From: Gnetum montanum
Taxonomy: Eukaryota; Streptophyta; Gnetopsida; Gnetales; Gnetaceae
Assembly: GCA_015680685.1 (NCBI GenBank)
Contig: MNCI01003683.1
Location: forward strand, 692,371 to 756,370
DNA: 64,000 nt
Direction of reading: 5' to 3'
A program made the translations under genes and the position numbers. Below, piece after piece: positions 32,880 to 46,604 of this stretch. The notes under the pieces are model-generated. The model saw only the letters and a list, made by a program, of their open reading frames with translations, made no database searches and was not told where the DNA came from. Every line of letters starts with the position of its first letter. The first letter of the stretch is position 1.

Positions 32880-34300
32880 AGGGTAAAAGGTGGTATCCCT
32901 CCTTATATGTGGAGAATGATTTTGATAATAATCAGGAGGGTAGTAGAGAGGTTGGAAAGTAGAGATGTGATTGGAAGAGTCACGTGGACACAGAGGTTTT
33001 TGAACATAATACCCATATGGATCAGGTTATCTGTACAGGTATTGCTACCTTGATGGTGCCAGTGCCTATGATTGTGGTTACTACCATTGTTGATACTACT
33101 CATATGGTTGTAGTGGAGTTCCATTTGGATAATAATATTGTTGCTAGTAGAGCTGCCTTGAATTGCCTTGGGGATACGGCAACTTTCTAGATGTTTGCCT
33201 TTGTGCTAGGTGGGGATTCAAAGCATACAACATAGACTCCTATAAGTGCGACACTATGGGGTAACATCCCTTAGGATGTTCATAATGGTAGATGTCACAC
33301 CCACCATCATCATCTAATTTACTTTCCACAACTCAATCTATTGCAACAATCCTACCCTTACCTCTTTGATTGGCACATTTAGCTTCTTTGCACCTCCTAC
33401 ACTCATGATCAATACCTTGTTCTTTATACTCTTCAACAATTTTTAGGATAACTTGAAATCTACTATCCATGGAGTCCCATAACTTAGTAACCTTTGCTAA
33501 AATTTTACATTGAAATTTTTGAACCAGCAAGGTTTTCTGATTCACCATCTCATCAAGTGATGATTCTTCCTCACTATCATAAAATTGAACCTCCCTCTTA
33601 CAAATGGAAGGGTCATGGTTGTATTCTTCTGCATCTTCTTGTTTTCTTAACTCTCCTTCTTCCTTCACTGCCTACTCGATAAACCTTTAGCTTTGATGAA
33701 CTCTTAATTCTAACAATCACCCTTGGGCATAGATGCCAAGAGTTCTCCTTGTTTCTGGTCAAAACCCATCTACAATGTGATGAAGTTGTTCCAGTTGAGA
33801 ATAACCATGGCTAGGACATCTGTGTAATAAGGAATAGTATTGTCCCATGCAGCATTCAAGGGTTCATGTATCCCTTATTTTCATCCTTGGATTTACCTCC
33901 TCAAGTTGGACACTCGAGAGTATGTATGATATTTATCATTAAACAAGTTAAGCATTGTACTCCATCATCTAATAGATTTCAGTTCTAAGGATCAGTACCA
34001 ATTTTCTGCCTCTTTAATGATTTTCCTCGAGAAAAAATTAACTTTTCGCCATCCATTTTCTATATTTTGCAAGGCACATGCATCTTGAAAAGCTTGAAGA
34101 TGGTTCTATAGATTGAAGTTATATTCCCCTTCAAATTAAGGAATATTATTCATGCTCAACCTCTTGATCTGAAAATCCTTAACATGCCTCATGGGAATTC
34201 TAGTTGCCTCTACAATGTTTAGCATACTCCAAGTAGCATGCAAAGGCTCATTGAGCTCACGATTCTAGTGCCTATGATGCCCTCTACTACCCCGTCATTC
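32880..34300 (-). pseudogene. gag remnant of element B
   Basis: Several minus-strand frames with stops reconstruct the same blocks as element A's gag: NHLQAFQDACALQNIENGW, FNDKYHTYSRVSNLRR, and a knuckle near 33265-33300 with one Cys changed to Tyr (CDIYHYEHPKGC). It is older and more broken than A's copy. Its upstream part was separated from the LTR by the T2 insertion. Confidence 0.7.
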
Positions 34301-35024
34301 ATGGTGATGAGTCTATCTTAAACATCTGTGCCCCTCGCCTTGACTTGCCCAATGATCCCCTCAATCATTTTGGTCCCATGGGTCACCTCCATCATAGTTG
34401 TGTCCCCTGCATTTGTGATCAAAGCTAGAAGAGGAAGAAGATGATGATCAAGGTAAAGAGGAAGGAGGACTAGCACCATCACGGTGCCTGCTACCCACTC
34501 TTCATTGATCACGGCCATGATCATGATCTTGTTTCTTGTTTACATCCCTACCCTGAATCTCCTCCTTGAATCCTCCTTTGTCATTGGATCCATTCTTGTT
34601 AAAACTAGGATTGTGGATCATCAACGAAGTTAAAGAGAGGAATTTCACTAAATGAAAAACCCCCAGAGAAGGGTTCTTCATCATCTTTTTGGTATAGTAG
34701 GTATGGCAAATTAGTAAACCACTTTTCCTTCATAGATTCATAGCATTGTTCTAGCTGTCAATCCTTGAGATGTTGTGCCTCAGTGGGATGATAATCACTA
34801 GCGTCACTATCTTATATAACATACTCAGCATGAAGTCCCTAGAGATCCAATTAGATAAGCATTTGTTGAAGCATTGTAAGAATGAATTGATTTGGCAACA
34901 ACACGATGTTGCCTTAAATCATGCCACTACAATTGTTCATCCTGCTGTAGATTAAAGGTGAAATTGGACACCTACTCATCAAGATGAGCATATACCACTC
35001 CATATTGTTGGGGCACCTACTGAT
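34301..35024 (-). other. 5' leader and gag start region of element B
   Basis: By position this is the start of gag and the leader. No clear frame can be read. It ends at the T2 target site and resumes at 57582. Confidence 0.45.
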
Positions 35025-35029
35025 GTACT
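35025..35029. other. Target site duplication of T2, left copy (gtact)
   Basis: Identical to 57577-57581 after the 3' LTR. Confidence 0.88.
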
Positions 35030-37120
35030 TGAAACACCATAAAATTTTAGGACCCTAATGCTTCAGCAGAGTCTTGAAATTTGGGCAAGGATTTCTACAA
35101 GTGCAACATCACGACGGATAATCCAGATAATGTAGGCACTGAAGGTAGGTCATACAATCTGGCAAGTTTTCTATCACCCTGGCTAGCAAGCCTACTGAAC
35201 TCTCCAACATACCCAACTTGGTACTTGACCCAGCTAACGGTCTACCTAGAGACCATGCTAGGAGTTACCGAAAGTGTTCAAGATGAGTTAAACAGTTCGG
35301 CAAGTTTTCTAACTAAAGAAACCTACTACGCTGCACAGTGTAGTAGGCCTTGAGAAGATTGAATAGGTACAGAAGATGCACATTGACGATGACTCAACCC
35401 TCCAAAGAATCTTCCCCACTTCATCCTTGATGCACAAGCAAAGTGACATAGCAAAAATCTGGCAAATTTCCTCGAAGGTCCTCTTCACTTAAGTGCTATG
35501 CTATGCTATGCTATGCAGTGTAGCACAGTGTAGCAGGGATACACTCCTATAATACTCCCACTCAAATGACTCTAATGGAGTAGGCACATTTTCCCAGGTT
35601 TCAACCAACGAACAAGTTTGCTCCCTTGACACACCAAGACATAACTGACGTCCCGCAACAAAATGTTTGCAAGATTAAGTCAGAATCCAAGTCAAGCTAG
35701 GTGTTACGCTATGCTATGCTACATAGAATAGCATAGTGTAGCAAGGACAGAACACACAAAGGCCTTCTACCAAGTGGTTTTAGCAAGATCATTGCACCTG
35801 GCCACATTTTGGCCTCCAAGACTGGCTGTCCCGCTTCGCCCTCGAGTTCCAAGCATGATTTCTTGACAAAGAATTGCAAAACTAGGTGAGGATGCATGTC
35901 ATATTGGCTGCTACACTACACAACATAGCATAGCATAGCATAGCAAGAATGAAAAATTCCAAAGTGTCCCAAAGATGAACTCAGCAGGTCCCAAGACCTT
36001 TCAACATGAACGACAGGGTTGCAGTTGCTTGCCTAGTCATGCCTCAGATAGGTATTTTTAGCTTATAGGTAAGATTTTGTTTAAGACTGGCAGCTACGCT
36101 ATGTAGCGTAACATAGCGTAGCACGTGGGTATTTACACTACATATGCTGGAGAGCATAAACAGCGTAACACTCGCGTAGCAACCTTAAGACATCTTTGGT
36201 TAGCTATAGAACTAGTTAGCAATGGTTATTCTAGTCCCAGTACCTCTCCAACAAGAGAAATCAGTAATTTTTCCTTCTTCTAGACCCTCTAATCATCCCC
36301 AAAGTTTTCCCTACACTTGACCCTACTCGCAACAGTAGGGAAGACGTAGTCCTAGAGCACAGGCTCCACTTTGCATTTACTGATTGCCAATTTTCTTTAC
36401 AACAAATATAGTAGCTCACTAGACTTTAGCACATGTAGCACAAATGGTATGGTCACAGCACAGTAGTATGGCATAGTCACATCCGTACTTTGTGGGACCC
36501 AGGACATGTGGCACCCAAACCATGTTTCTCTCCCACATCTAACTCTATAAATACCCTGGCAAACAATGTTCAAGGGGTTGGCTTTTGGGAGCATTATATA
36601 AGGGCTGGCTTTTGGCATTGTTGGCTTGGAGCATTCAATCAACTTTTGGCATTGTTGGCTTTTGGAAATTACGTCTCTAGCAATTAGCTTCTTGGTTGAG
36701 ATCTCGGCATTTTGGTTCTCTAGTGATCAACTTTAGCAAGGAGACTAGTAGGTAGAGGGTTCCTATTAGCAAGCTATTGATAGCAGTTTGAGGAACTATG
36801 ATCATACTGCTTCGTTGCAAGCTGTGCTGGTTCCCGCTGCCATCTGTTGTGCACCTCCTTCATTTTAGTAAAGATCAGATCCCTAATCTTGGGGTGGTAC
36901 ACTTTCTTACCTAAACTTGTTTAGTTTTTTTTTATTTTTATGATTTGCATTATTTTCAATTGATTCACATTCATCGCTTAAGTCCCTGTCTCATCGACCA
37001 GAGCATTCAGGGCACTCCACATCCATTTACATTCAGCATGGTCCTCGCATGGATCCAAGGTTAGGCTATACGCTCAGTGACCTCTCGGTGTTCTAGCCAC
37101 CAACCTTTTCAATCGCTACA
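35030..37120 (+). repeat. 5' LTR of T2 (2091 bp)
   Basis: Starts TGAAACACCA and ends ATCGCTACA. It contains GCTAT pentamer runs (35494-35515) and many TAGCATA/TAGCGTA motifs. At 36093-36122 a perfect inverted repeat has arms GCTACGCTATG and CATAGCGTAGC around eight bases. TATA box at 36546-36553. Confidence 0.88.
36093..36122. promoter_or_regulatory. Perfect inverted repeat in T2 U3
   Basis: 11-bp arms with an 8-bp loop that itself holds TAGCGTAA. It lies upstream of the TATA box, as does the 10-bp-arm repeat of T1. The sequences differ but share the TACGC/GCGTA core. Confidence 0.55.
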
Positions 37121-37125
37121 GTTTT

Positions 37126-37142
37126 TGGTGCTAGAACGAGGG
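37126..37142 (+). other. Primer binding site of T2 (tRNA-Asn, decayed)
   Basis: TGGTGCTAGAACGAGGG, differing from the T1 site at two positions. Confidence 0.7.
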
Positions 37143-37327
37143 CTCTTCTGTGCCTTTCTTTCTATGTATCATGGGTAATCCTGCATGCTATATGTACCTC
37201 GTCACCTACTAGCATAGACATAACACCATTGTGGTTGTCTACACACTGTGTGGTGTAGACTGGTCGCAACGATAGTTCCTTTGGAACCTGGTAGGACTAA
37301 AGCCTCTAACTGATTACTCACCTTATC

Positions 37328-40153
37328 GTGTTTACCCTGTTTACTGCCCCACACTACCTACACCTCGTGCGATGTAGCAAACCACCTAGCGTAGCACTTC
37401 TACTTAGCATAACAGGCATCTCCCTAGTGTGTCCAGTTGCATTTTTTCTCTCTTTTATAGTTTTTACATTACAACAAAAGATTATTCCTGCAACCACTAT
37501 TTTCGCCACCTCAAATCTAGACGTTTCCTACTTGGTCCAAAATGTAATAGGTCCTGAGCGGCCACTCAGCCCAGTGCTAGTGCCACACCAATCCCTTAGA
37601 TTGTGGCACCTATCACCAGAGCGCTTGGTGCAAGATGCAGAGCCATATGACTTCCTCTGTGCAAAAGTCCAAACAAATCTACCCTTGGGCCATCAAGAAC
37701 TCAAAGACAAACGTAACTTTGAGTTCCTTAACCGAAATGAGAGGGAGTTCATCCTTACCCCTAACATCATCATCCCATTGACTGAACAATATCAATGGGT
37801 TCTAAACCAGTTGATGCAAGTCAGTAGGTCCAAGGAATGGGACACAGCGTCCCACTACGACGAAGCGTTCCAAGATGCATAGTAAGACTTGGACTCCCAC
37901 TCCAAGAGTGGTGGCCAAACCTACGCCACAGTCATCCCACCTACTATTGTCTTTCGATCTAACCCACTCTTTGCTTCTGCCCCCTTTGTAGTTACTGCAA
38001 CCCCATCACAATCTACACCTTTGTCAGCCATGTCCAGTCATCTCGTACCTTCTACGTACCAGCAAGGGGGCCCTTCAGCTTTGTTCCCAGTCACCCTTCC
38101 TTCTCAGTCTACTCCAACAATGTACCCAATGTCAATCATGGCTACACTGCCATACGTTCACACTTTTCCCATGTCTCAGTCGCATGTGAGCTTTGCCTCT
38201 GGTCCTTCATCTGCACCTGTCCCACCACCAGTGGCTAACCCACTCTCAACCGCATGGTGGCCGCCAACCCCCTCCTTACCTATGGCACAACCCTCTCAGG
38301 TATCATATTACATGCAACCCCAAGCACACTAGCTTCCACACATAGCCCCACCTAGTGCAGGGCTATGGGCCACCCTGCCAACCAGGCAACCTATCAACCC
38401 CACAACCCCACCAATGGCTGCCACATCAATGGCACCAGCCACTAGGTGGTGGACAACCCAAGCACCACCATTCACAGGAGCAACACCAATAGTGCCCCCC
38501 ATGGGCCAGGCCACTGCCCCTACACCGCAACCCCCATTGGCACATATGACGGCTGCTCAAGTAACCCCACAATCATCTGCAACATCACCGGGTTTGGATC
38601 AAGCTTTTTAACTTATCCAAACCCTCACTGAGGAAATCAAACGTCTCAAAGCTGCTGGTTCTGACATGGTATAGGTCATGAACTTTTACCATGACAATCC
38701 CATCAGTCCAGCTGTGCCCATGCCTATGTTACCCCCCAGGGTGCCACTCCCCCAATTTATGAAATAGAATGGGGAGGGTGATCCCAACACACATTTGGTA
38801 ACATTTAGGTCTGAATCTCTATTGTTGTAGCTTTCGCCACACACTATCATTTGCATCTTTGCTATCTCCTTAATAGGCAAGGCTTTAGATTGGTACAATG
38901 CACTCCCACGCACCTCCATCTCAACTTTGGAGAAGCTGTTGAGTCAGTTCGTGATCCATGTCAAGTAGAACTTGAAATTGGAGCTCACGCTGGACCAGCT
39001 AATGAGAGTTAAGCAAGATTTGCTTGAGTCTGTGCAAAGATTCATACAACAGTGGAGCGTCACCTTGAATGAAATATGCGAGCCTATCATTGAGGCCCAC
39101 CTATTGGCCATCTTCAAGGGGGAAAATAACGATTTTATCAAGTCAAAGCTTTACTACTTAGCCCCATGCTCCCTCAGTCAAGCTTTTGCTCAGACCAAAA
39201 GCATCCAAGACATAGCCGAGGCTAGCAAAGACCTGACTTATGTCACCTATAAAAACAAACACCTTAAGAAAAACAAAGAGAAGGGTAAGGTCGCAACAAC
39301 CATGGTGGCCACTATGGCTAACAAGGCCAGACCTAATAGCAACAACAAAAAGGTAGCCACGACACCTACTAATGTCATATCTGGCTCAACTAACGCTAGT
39401 CAATCCTCAAAATCAGCGCATGAGGCATCAACCCAACCTAAACCCAACTTTGAATGCAAGGATCGCTCGAAGTACACCCCATTACCTATTAAGCCTTTAG
39501 AACTTCTAAAGCAACTATTGGGTGTTGGGTACATACAGCACAAATGGATTTCAAAGGAAGCAATTAAACAATATCAACGGTATTGCAAACTTCTTAGGAA
39601 TCCCTCCTTGACCATGCCCAATGAGCAGTTAGTTCCTAAGAACTTCAGGCTCGAACGTTTCTATGACTATCACCAACTGTGTGGTCACGATACGAACTAC
39701 TTCCCAGAATTGAAAGATGATATCCAACACATGATCAATCAAGGCAAGCTGGTCTTGGACGAAAGTAGTCCTGGGACGTAGTGACAACCGTTTTTCCTTA
39801 AGGTCCCTTCTCAAACATCTGCCCATGCACCCTTTGTGCTCAGAACCATACCTTTTTCACCAGCACCATAGGCACCATTCATTATTAAGGTGCCAAAACA
39901 ATCAAGTTCTTCTGCCATGCAAAGCCAAGCAACTGAGGTAGCACCATAGCGTCCCCGTTCAAAAAAATGGGAAGAGCATTTGGCAAATAAGATGGCTAGG
40001 GAACGTACCACCTTAGGTCCCCCCAAGCCTACCCCTTGTCCCTGATGCCCATGGCCCCCTCATCATCAAAAACCAATAATGCCACACAAAAGCAATCACC
40101 ACTGTCCCATCCAAGAAAGCACAATTCTCAACCTAAAGCTGCCCCTCCTTGAG
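37328..40153 (+). pseudogene. gag of T2, decayed
   Basis: One frame through the whole region with scattered stops. The N-terminal block (KDKRNFEFLNRNE, IIIPLTEQ) matches T1's. A Pro/Ser/Thr-rich linker, a capsid core (about 38700-39230: KALDWYNALP after correcting one frame, LMRVKQDLLESVQRFIQ) and a knuckle-like FYDYHQLCGHDTNYF (one Cys lost, near 39655-39705) follow. It includes the 51 nt (CKDRSKYTPLPIKPLEL and neighbours) missing at the N in T1. It ends at the same TGA as T1. Confidence 0.82.
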
Positions 40154-41085
40154 AGATTCGTCTCCTAGGACGAATGGAGGAGAAAAAGGGTGACAAACAA
40201 GATGGCGAGTAGGATCTTTTCAATACCCTCACCTAGGTTAAACAGGTTCTAAAACAAAAAAAATACAACTTTGAGCCTGTATGACTTGGTGATGACATCC
40301 ACTACAAACCGCGAAGCCATGGTTCGCATGATAACATCCATACCGGTTGAAAAAAACATGTCGGCAAAGGAGAAAGCGATACACACTATCATGCTTCCCT
40401 CTATGGCCGAAGAACCATGGCCAGCCTAGTTAACATTCCGCGATGAGTCCATTAAGGATGACCTTGAAAAGGGTCAGGTGACAATGGCACCTATGTTCAT
40501 CACAATTCGGGTCGGTCAATACAAGATCTGAAGGGTACACGTTGATGATGGGGCCGCCACTAATTTCATCCCCTTTCCCATAGTGGAAAAATTGGGCTCA
40601 GTTGATCAAATCAAGCCCACAACCACATCCTACTTAAAATCATTTAACGGGATGCGTGTGCTAGTAAAAGGAACTGTACATATCAACTTTGTGGCAAGGG
40701 ACCAGTTCCCCACAAGCACAGTGTTCATAGTGGTAGAGGAAATGTCTAGGTTCAACCTGATCTTGGGGAGGTCATGGTTGGCCCAGTTGAGGGTCGTTTC
40801 CTCACCAATACACCAAGAAATCTAGTTACCCTATGTAGGAGGGGAAGTGGTAATCCACAGTGATAAAGTGGCTCCCTGAGCCATAAACAATGCAGGAATG
40901 AACCAAGGTTTAGAGATTGAAATCTCTGAAAACCAAGCCCTCATTCAAACTGAAACCCCTAAACAGGTCAAAACCAGCCAAAACAAAGAAGTAACATGGG
41001 CTGAGCTGCCCTTTTAGGTAGTAGACAAGGACATAGAGGAGTATCATAACAAAACCTCACGGCCATATGCATCACCAAGACCATG
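40154..41085 (+). pseudogene. Protease region of T2
   Basis: In the gag frame. MFITIRVGQYKI, a stop, then VHVDDGAATNFIP (near 40535-40575) and FNLILGRSWLAQL (near 40750-40790) give a retropepsin core with the same DDGA active site as T1 and an intact ILGR. Confidence 0.8.
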
Positions 41086-41272
41086 ATGGCTTAGGAAGAA
41101 GCTACGAGAATTATTTTTGTTCGCGTTAACGTGACTACTCCACTACTTGCACCATGATTATTGCTTGCGTTAACATCACGATCACCATTTACATTGTTTG
41201 TTTTGTATTTATTGTTTATGCTAGCATTGTTTACATTGTTTGCATTATGTCCATTATTTGCATCACTAAATA

Positions 41273-41457
41273 GCCCGCTAAGGCCTAAAACTGGAAATTT
41301 TTTTTTATCATCACCTAACATCAGCCCGAAATGGCCTAAAACTAGCTAAGGCCCGAAATGGCTTAAAACTAGCAGTGGCCCGAAATGGCCTAAAACTAGC
41401 CACGGCTTGGAATAGCCTTAAACTACTCGTCACGCCCACCAAGGCCTAAAACTAGCA
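41273..41457. repeat. Repeat array (a) of T2
   Basis: Six or so units GCCCGAAATGGCCTAAAACT followed by AGC, about 25 bp each. They lie between the convergent ends of protease and the antisense gene, as in T1. Confidence 0.75.
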
Positions 41458-41644
41458 ACTATACTACCCTAAAGCAATTCCAAAAAAACATTGACAAAAA
41501 CAAAAACAAAACAATAATAATAAATGAAACATGTTAACTAAAATGAAATAGATTATTTCGCATTCATTCTTCGCTCAATGTTAATCAATAATGTTTACAA
41601 ATCAATTAAATTCAAAGCTATAAATAAAATTTCTAATCGCCATG

Positions 41645-44600
41645 CTATGGGTCTTTGTTTCCATCACTGTCTCCTGTCCCACTATGTCCTGCATCTTCAT
41701 TAGGATTCTACACAAAGTAGAAAATAAAGCAGTGAGTCAAACTATAGTAAAGGCTCTTACAAAATAAATCATAACATAACAAAAGGTGACTAACCCGAGA
41801 TGGCCCCACATCCATTTCGGGGGGCATCCGATCCATGCCTGCTGTGAGACATCACAAAATCTCCTCCTCAATGAGGTTGCCCCAATTCCCCTCTCCTAGA
41901 TCAGTGCTTGCTACAACCTTCCCCTTCTCCACCGCTATCCATCTGGGTGGTCCTGGGGAAAAGGTGGCGATGGTGGTCTCCCCGGTAGGAAAGGTCACCT
42001 CCCTTTCAAGAGACTTGCTTACCATCACCTATTGCATGAACCTCTTATAAGCACCAAAAGCACCAATGACATCAAGAAATAGCCTAAGGGTATGAGCTTC
42101 AACAGCAGCATCCCAGTTCTGCTTACGATAGGTGGCACTTTTCATCTTATACATATGTTTATGGTTCTTCTATGCCTGCCCCCATTCATAAACCTTTGTG
42201 TTGTAGTATTTCCAGTCTTGGTTCTTCTATACTAGGAGGTCCATATGCATGCATTGTTCAATAATTTCGCGACTGGCCTCGTTATTGTTCTGTACGACTA
42301 TCCAATATCTGGCATAGTCAATCACAGCCATATGCCAACTATCGTCATAGGTGTCGCAGGCCAAGAAAAACTCATTCCTCAATCGGAGATCCTCCACCTC
42401 CATGGTTAGGTTAGTCTTCTCTTTCATGAGTTTCTATACCCTCTTCCAAAGGTCTTCGTTCACATGCCTACACTTCCATAAGGAGTGTGCTGAGTACAAC
42501 GTACATTTACTTGCTTCATTTTAAATGTGCGAGGTACCTCAGTCACCTCTGACAGAAGTCTAGGCACGATGTTGACCTCGATAGCCTACTGAGGGTCCCA
42601 CTTGAGGCGAGAGGCTACCATGTATGGAAGAGTGTTAGTCACAATGACACAAAAAAAAACAATAAAAAAGGAACAATAGCAAATTCCTAACATAGCAATT
42701 GTAGCATATCAATCTCAGGATCAATCTATTTCAGGCGATCGATCATATCATCGACCATCCCTCCATGAAGGAAAACTTGTCAGGGGTCTCAGTCCAGGGT
42801 TAGAGACGGATTGAGGAAGAAGGGTAAGGGGCATCAACAGTGGTGTCTGCTACACAATAAAACATGTTAGCCATGGTAGAGAGGATAACAATAGAGCTGA
42901 TGAAAAATGACATGATAGTGCAAAGCACCTACCCAGCAAACCCTCAGGGGTGATAGTAGGGGGATCACCCATCGAGAAACTATCAAGCAATCGATCAAAC
43001 TCACCAGCGTCCAATTGTAGCCCCTCTCTTTCTAGTTGACCCAAAAGTGTGGCAACATCCTCAACACTCATCTACCCTTCGAGCACGAAAGCACACTCTA
43101 CAAAGGGATCATCAGCAAGGGCCCCTTCTTCCACAGCCGAGGCCTCTTCCTCCTCCTCTTCAGTAGGTGCCCCTACTTCAGGGGCCAAAATTTCTTCCTC
43201 TTCCTTTTATTTTTCTTCTAATAAAACATGATTGCAGTTAGTAGGATATTTCAACTTGAAACAAGCACTACACTACGTGATGCTAAGTAGCATAACACAG
43301 TGTAACAAGTGTTATGCTAATAAAAATAGTTTAGCATACTTACTAACTGGGGGTTGCACCCTGTGAACTTTGATCCATAGCTTCTTCCCCCTTTCTTCAT
43401 TTGTGCAGGGAGTCTCTTCAGCAAGATGAGACTTCTTACGTTATAGCCTGGTCTTTACAATCTCTGCAATGAGGTGTTCCCCCCTTAACACATTGCCTAT
43501 GTTGATGGGGGGTGCCTATCCCATGCTGTCTCAACCACGAAAGGGACATGCCACCAGATCCCTTGTCATTATTGAAAGCGATTCCCCAATAGCTTTCGAG
43601 GGGTCTTGGGATCAAGTGGTGCAGAAAACATGGCAGATCCATGGCTTCAATATCTAGTTACGATCTTATAGTACCCAAGCACCATTCTCACAGACTACCA
43701 GAAACTCTGCAAAGCATCAAAGGCAAGCTACAAAGAAGGTGTAATGCACATTGAAACGGGACTCAAGCTTCTCGCGAAGCTTGACCATTTCAGCATGCAA
43801 GCCTTTAGAAAGGTACTAGGCCAAATTGTAATGAGTCCCCTCTTCCATGACCTCCCTCATTATCCAAGCCTTCTCCACTCCAAGGATTAGGGAAAGCATG
43901 GGCATGGAAGATGGGGTAAATCGTTTCGGCCACCACCCGCTTGACGTTGTGAATGTAAATCCCCTTTTGATCCTTAGTCATCCCCAGCCATTCCTCAATG
44001 TCCCCCTGATGGTTCACATCTTTCTTAGATTTTTCTCCTATAGGGAGACCATCAGAAGGGACATGGAAAAGGTCTACAAATAGTTGTTCATTAATTTCAA
44101 ACACCACCCGCACATTATGAACACGTGTGCAGAAGCGGTAATCCTTCTCGGTGAAGGAATCAGCTAGGGAAAGCATTTCTGCAGCCAAGACGTTTGGGTT
44201 TATAGCCAAAAATAAGTCCATGAGCTCTACCTCTTGAATGTTATAAACAATGGTGGTTGGGGCCCCATGGTAGAGCCAACGCTGCATCTCCTCCACCTCT
44301 CTATACTTGAAGAAGAGGTTGGTATCGTCACGCCCAGAGGCAACCACAATGACCTCTTGGGATTCCCTAGCTACTGCAATAGTTAACAAAAAAAGAATGG
44401 GGGTTAGCAAAAATAAAAAAAAAACCACATCATCACTTGAACACGTAAGAATAAATTCATGGTCTAACATACTAGGTTTGAATGGCATAGGAAATGATGA
44501 GAGTTCCACCATAATGTCTTCGACGGTAATCGGTTGGCGCGATGCCCATTCATTATCCAACCATCCAACTTCCTTACACTTCCCATAGAATTTGGAATAC

Positions 44601-46017
44601 CTGGTTGGATAGGTTTTAAAGTTAAACCCAAGTTGTTCTATGACACCGGCACACACATTCTCGATGGAAGAGAACTCTTGCAGAGCCATTTGGGCCACTT
44701 CCAGTGCATCTGTATTACCATGAAGACCACCTTCATCAATGTAAAACCTAGTAACATACAAGAATATTGTAAGCATGTTTACTGAGGCAACACAGGTTTA
44801 CTGAGGTAGCACAGGACTCCTACAAGTTTAAGGACAATCAAAACAGGCTTCAACATAACCCTGCGTGACAAAGTATCAGACGTTAGCACTATGTTCAAGT
44901 GATGTTCAATGATGTAGCGTAGCATGACCTTCAATTTGCATATAGCATAGCATAACTTTCTATTTGCATATAGCATAGCGTGACCCTCTATTTACATAAA
45001 ACATTATAATCCTTTGCTCACAAATTCTCCTTTAGCATGAATCAATGAGTCTCAATCATAAGATAGAGTTAAACAATATAGGCATTGTAACAAAGTGTCA
45101 CATGTAGCGTAGCATAGCAGTTAAGCAACAATAGCATGTGTACCCCATGGTAATAGTTGCATAGTACACGACACAATGCAGCAAACATGTAGCATAACAG
45201 TTACACTTCTACATAAGGGTAACGACTGCACTACGTGCAGCATAACAAGACACATGCACGACATGCAAAAAATAAATAGGCGCAAGCAAACATGTAACAA
45301 TGTAACGAATAGACTACTGAAACAAGCATTGCAACATAGCAAATTTGACAACATAACGAATTTAACAACATAGCAGCATTACAAGTTTGACAGCACAACA
45401 GCATAACAGACGACCAACATAACGACCCAAGGGTCTAACAACATAATAGCTTAACGTAACAGCAATAAAAAAATGTTATAACCTAAATAGCGTAGGTGAA
45501 AAAGAAGTCACAGTGCCCTCATTTCCCCAACTCTACCCTATCACATGAAGTAGCTTATTCTATGCCATGCCAAGCATGTGTCACACTACCATAAAAACTA
45601 TGCAAATAAAAAAATCCCCCCCAAGAATCGTACACTACGCCTAACATGCGCTATGCCACCTAGAACCAATTAAACCCCTGTGATAACACAGTCTCCATTT
45701 TAACAATGGCAATCAAAGCAGTACTGCATGCAACTGTAGTGTACCAATCGTACGTCCACCTTGGCCAAGTAGCAACAACCATGGCGTACCGGTCGAAACG
45801 ACAACAAAACCAATAACAATAAAATGATAGTAGTAATGGAAATGGAAATCTAACCCAATGCATCACATAATAGAAATAAGGATAGCGTGATGACATACTG
45901 AACCGACAGAGTCTCTTTTCGCACTTCAATGCATGCCTTGGTTAGGCACCCCAAGGTGTCCTTCACCTCATCCACTTTTGCCAGTCCATGATGCTTACGT
46001 TCGCCTCTGTGCACCAT
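41645..46017 (-). pseudogene. Antisense multi-exon gene of T2, decayed homolog of the T1 gene
   Basis: Exon 1 46017-45899 (119 nt, same as T1, donor GTATGT). Exon 2 begins at 44860, and all but its start is deleted. Exon 3 is 44747-44473 (275 nt, same as T1). Exon 4 is 44373 to about 43344, ending in the same phase. Exon 5 is about 43230-42940, exon 6 lies around 42720-42840, and exon 7 ends at about 41796. The short last exon ends at TAG 41647-41645. Conserved segments include YPTRYSKFYGKC, FCTRVHNVRVVFEINEQLF, DKFSFMEG and DYARYWIVVQNN. The HAD segment is reduced to VLIVLKLVGVLCY. Stops and indels mark it as dead here. Shared splice positions in two diverged elements show the gene was selected in their common ancestor. 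Confidence 0.8.
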
Positions 46018-46155
46018 TACCTCATTCGAAAATCGGTAATATCAGCTGTTATGCCACGCCTATTCTCTCTCTCCCTCTATTCGATTGTGCTATGTTCTAC
46101 GTATGGGCTCTGGGCTCTGACAATGAAAATGACAAGTTTACCAAGGGGTAATCCC

Positions 46156-46167
46156 CTATTTATAGCC
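46156..46167 (-). promoter_or_regulatory. TATA box of the T2 antisense gene
   Basis: Minus strand GGCTATAAATAG, about 140 bp before the exon 1 ATG at 46017. The spacing matches that of T1. Confidence 0.6.
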
Positions 46168-46309
46168 AACGCGGTAAAAAACTTGTCATTTTCATACACT
46201 ACTGCAGCATAGCACTATTGTAGTGCAGAACTGCTACAGTGTTCACTCATTCCCAACGCAATAAGTGGGCCCACCAAAAAAACATTTCGCTCCATATTCG
46301 CAAATTTTA

Positions 46310-46515
46310 AATCCACAGTCTGCAAAGACCTTAAACTAGGAACCTTGGCCTCTCCCACCCGCCACGGTCTGCAAGACCTTAAACTAGCAATCTTAACCTA
46401 TAGTGAAGTCCATATGATGGTCCACCATGACTTTAAACTAGCAATATTAACATTCATGTTATGTTTTAAGCCAAACTATTACGCTATTGTGGTCCGCTAA
46501 GACCTTAATATAGCA
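46310..46515. repeat. Repeat array (c) of T2
   Basis: Units of the form GGTCTGCAAGACCTTAAACT followed by AGCAA, four to five copies. They lie between the promoter of the antisense gene and the RT exon. T1 has one unit in the equivalent place (about 20605-20630). Confidence 0.7.
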
Positions 46516-46604
46516 ATTATCTTATGTTGCATCATTGATTTACATTACATGTTGTTGCTTCAAATAGGTATCACTTGACTTCATTTATGTGCTTGTTGTG
46601 ATAG

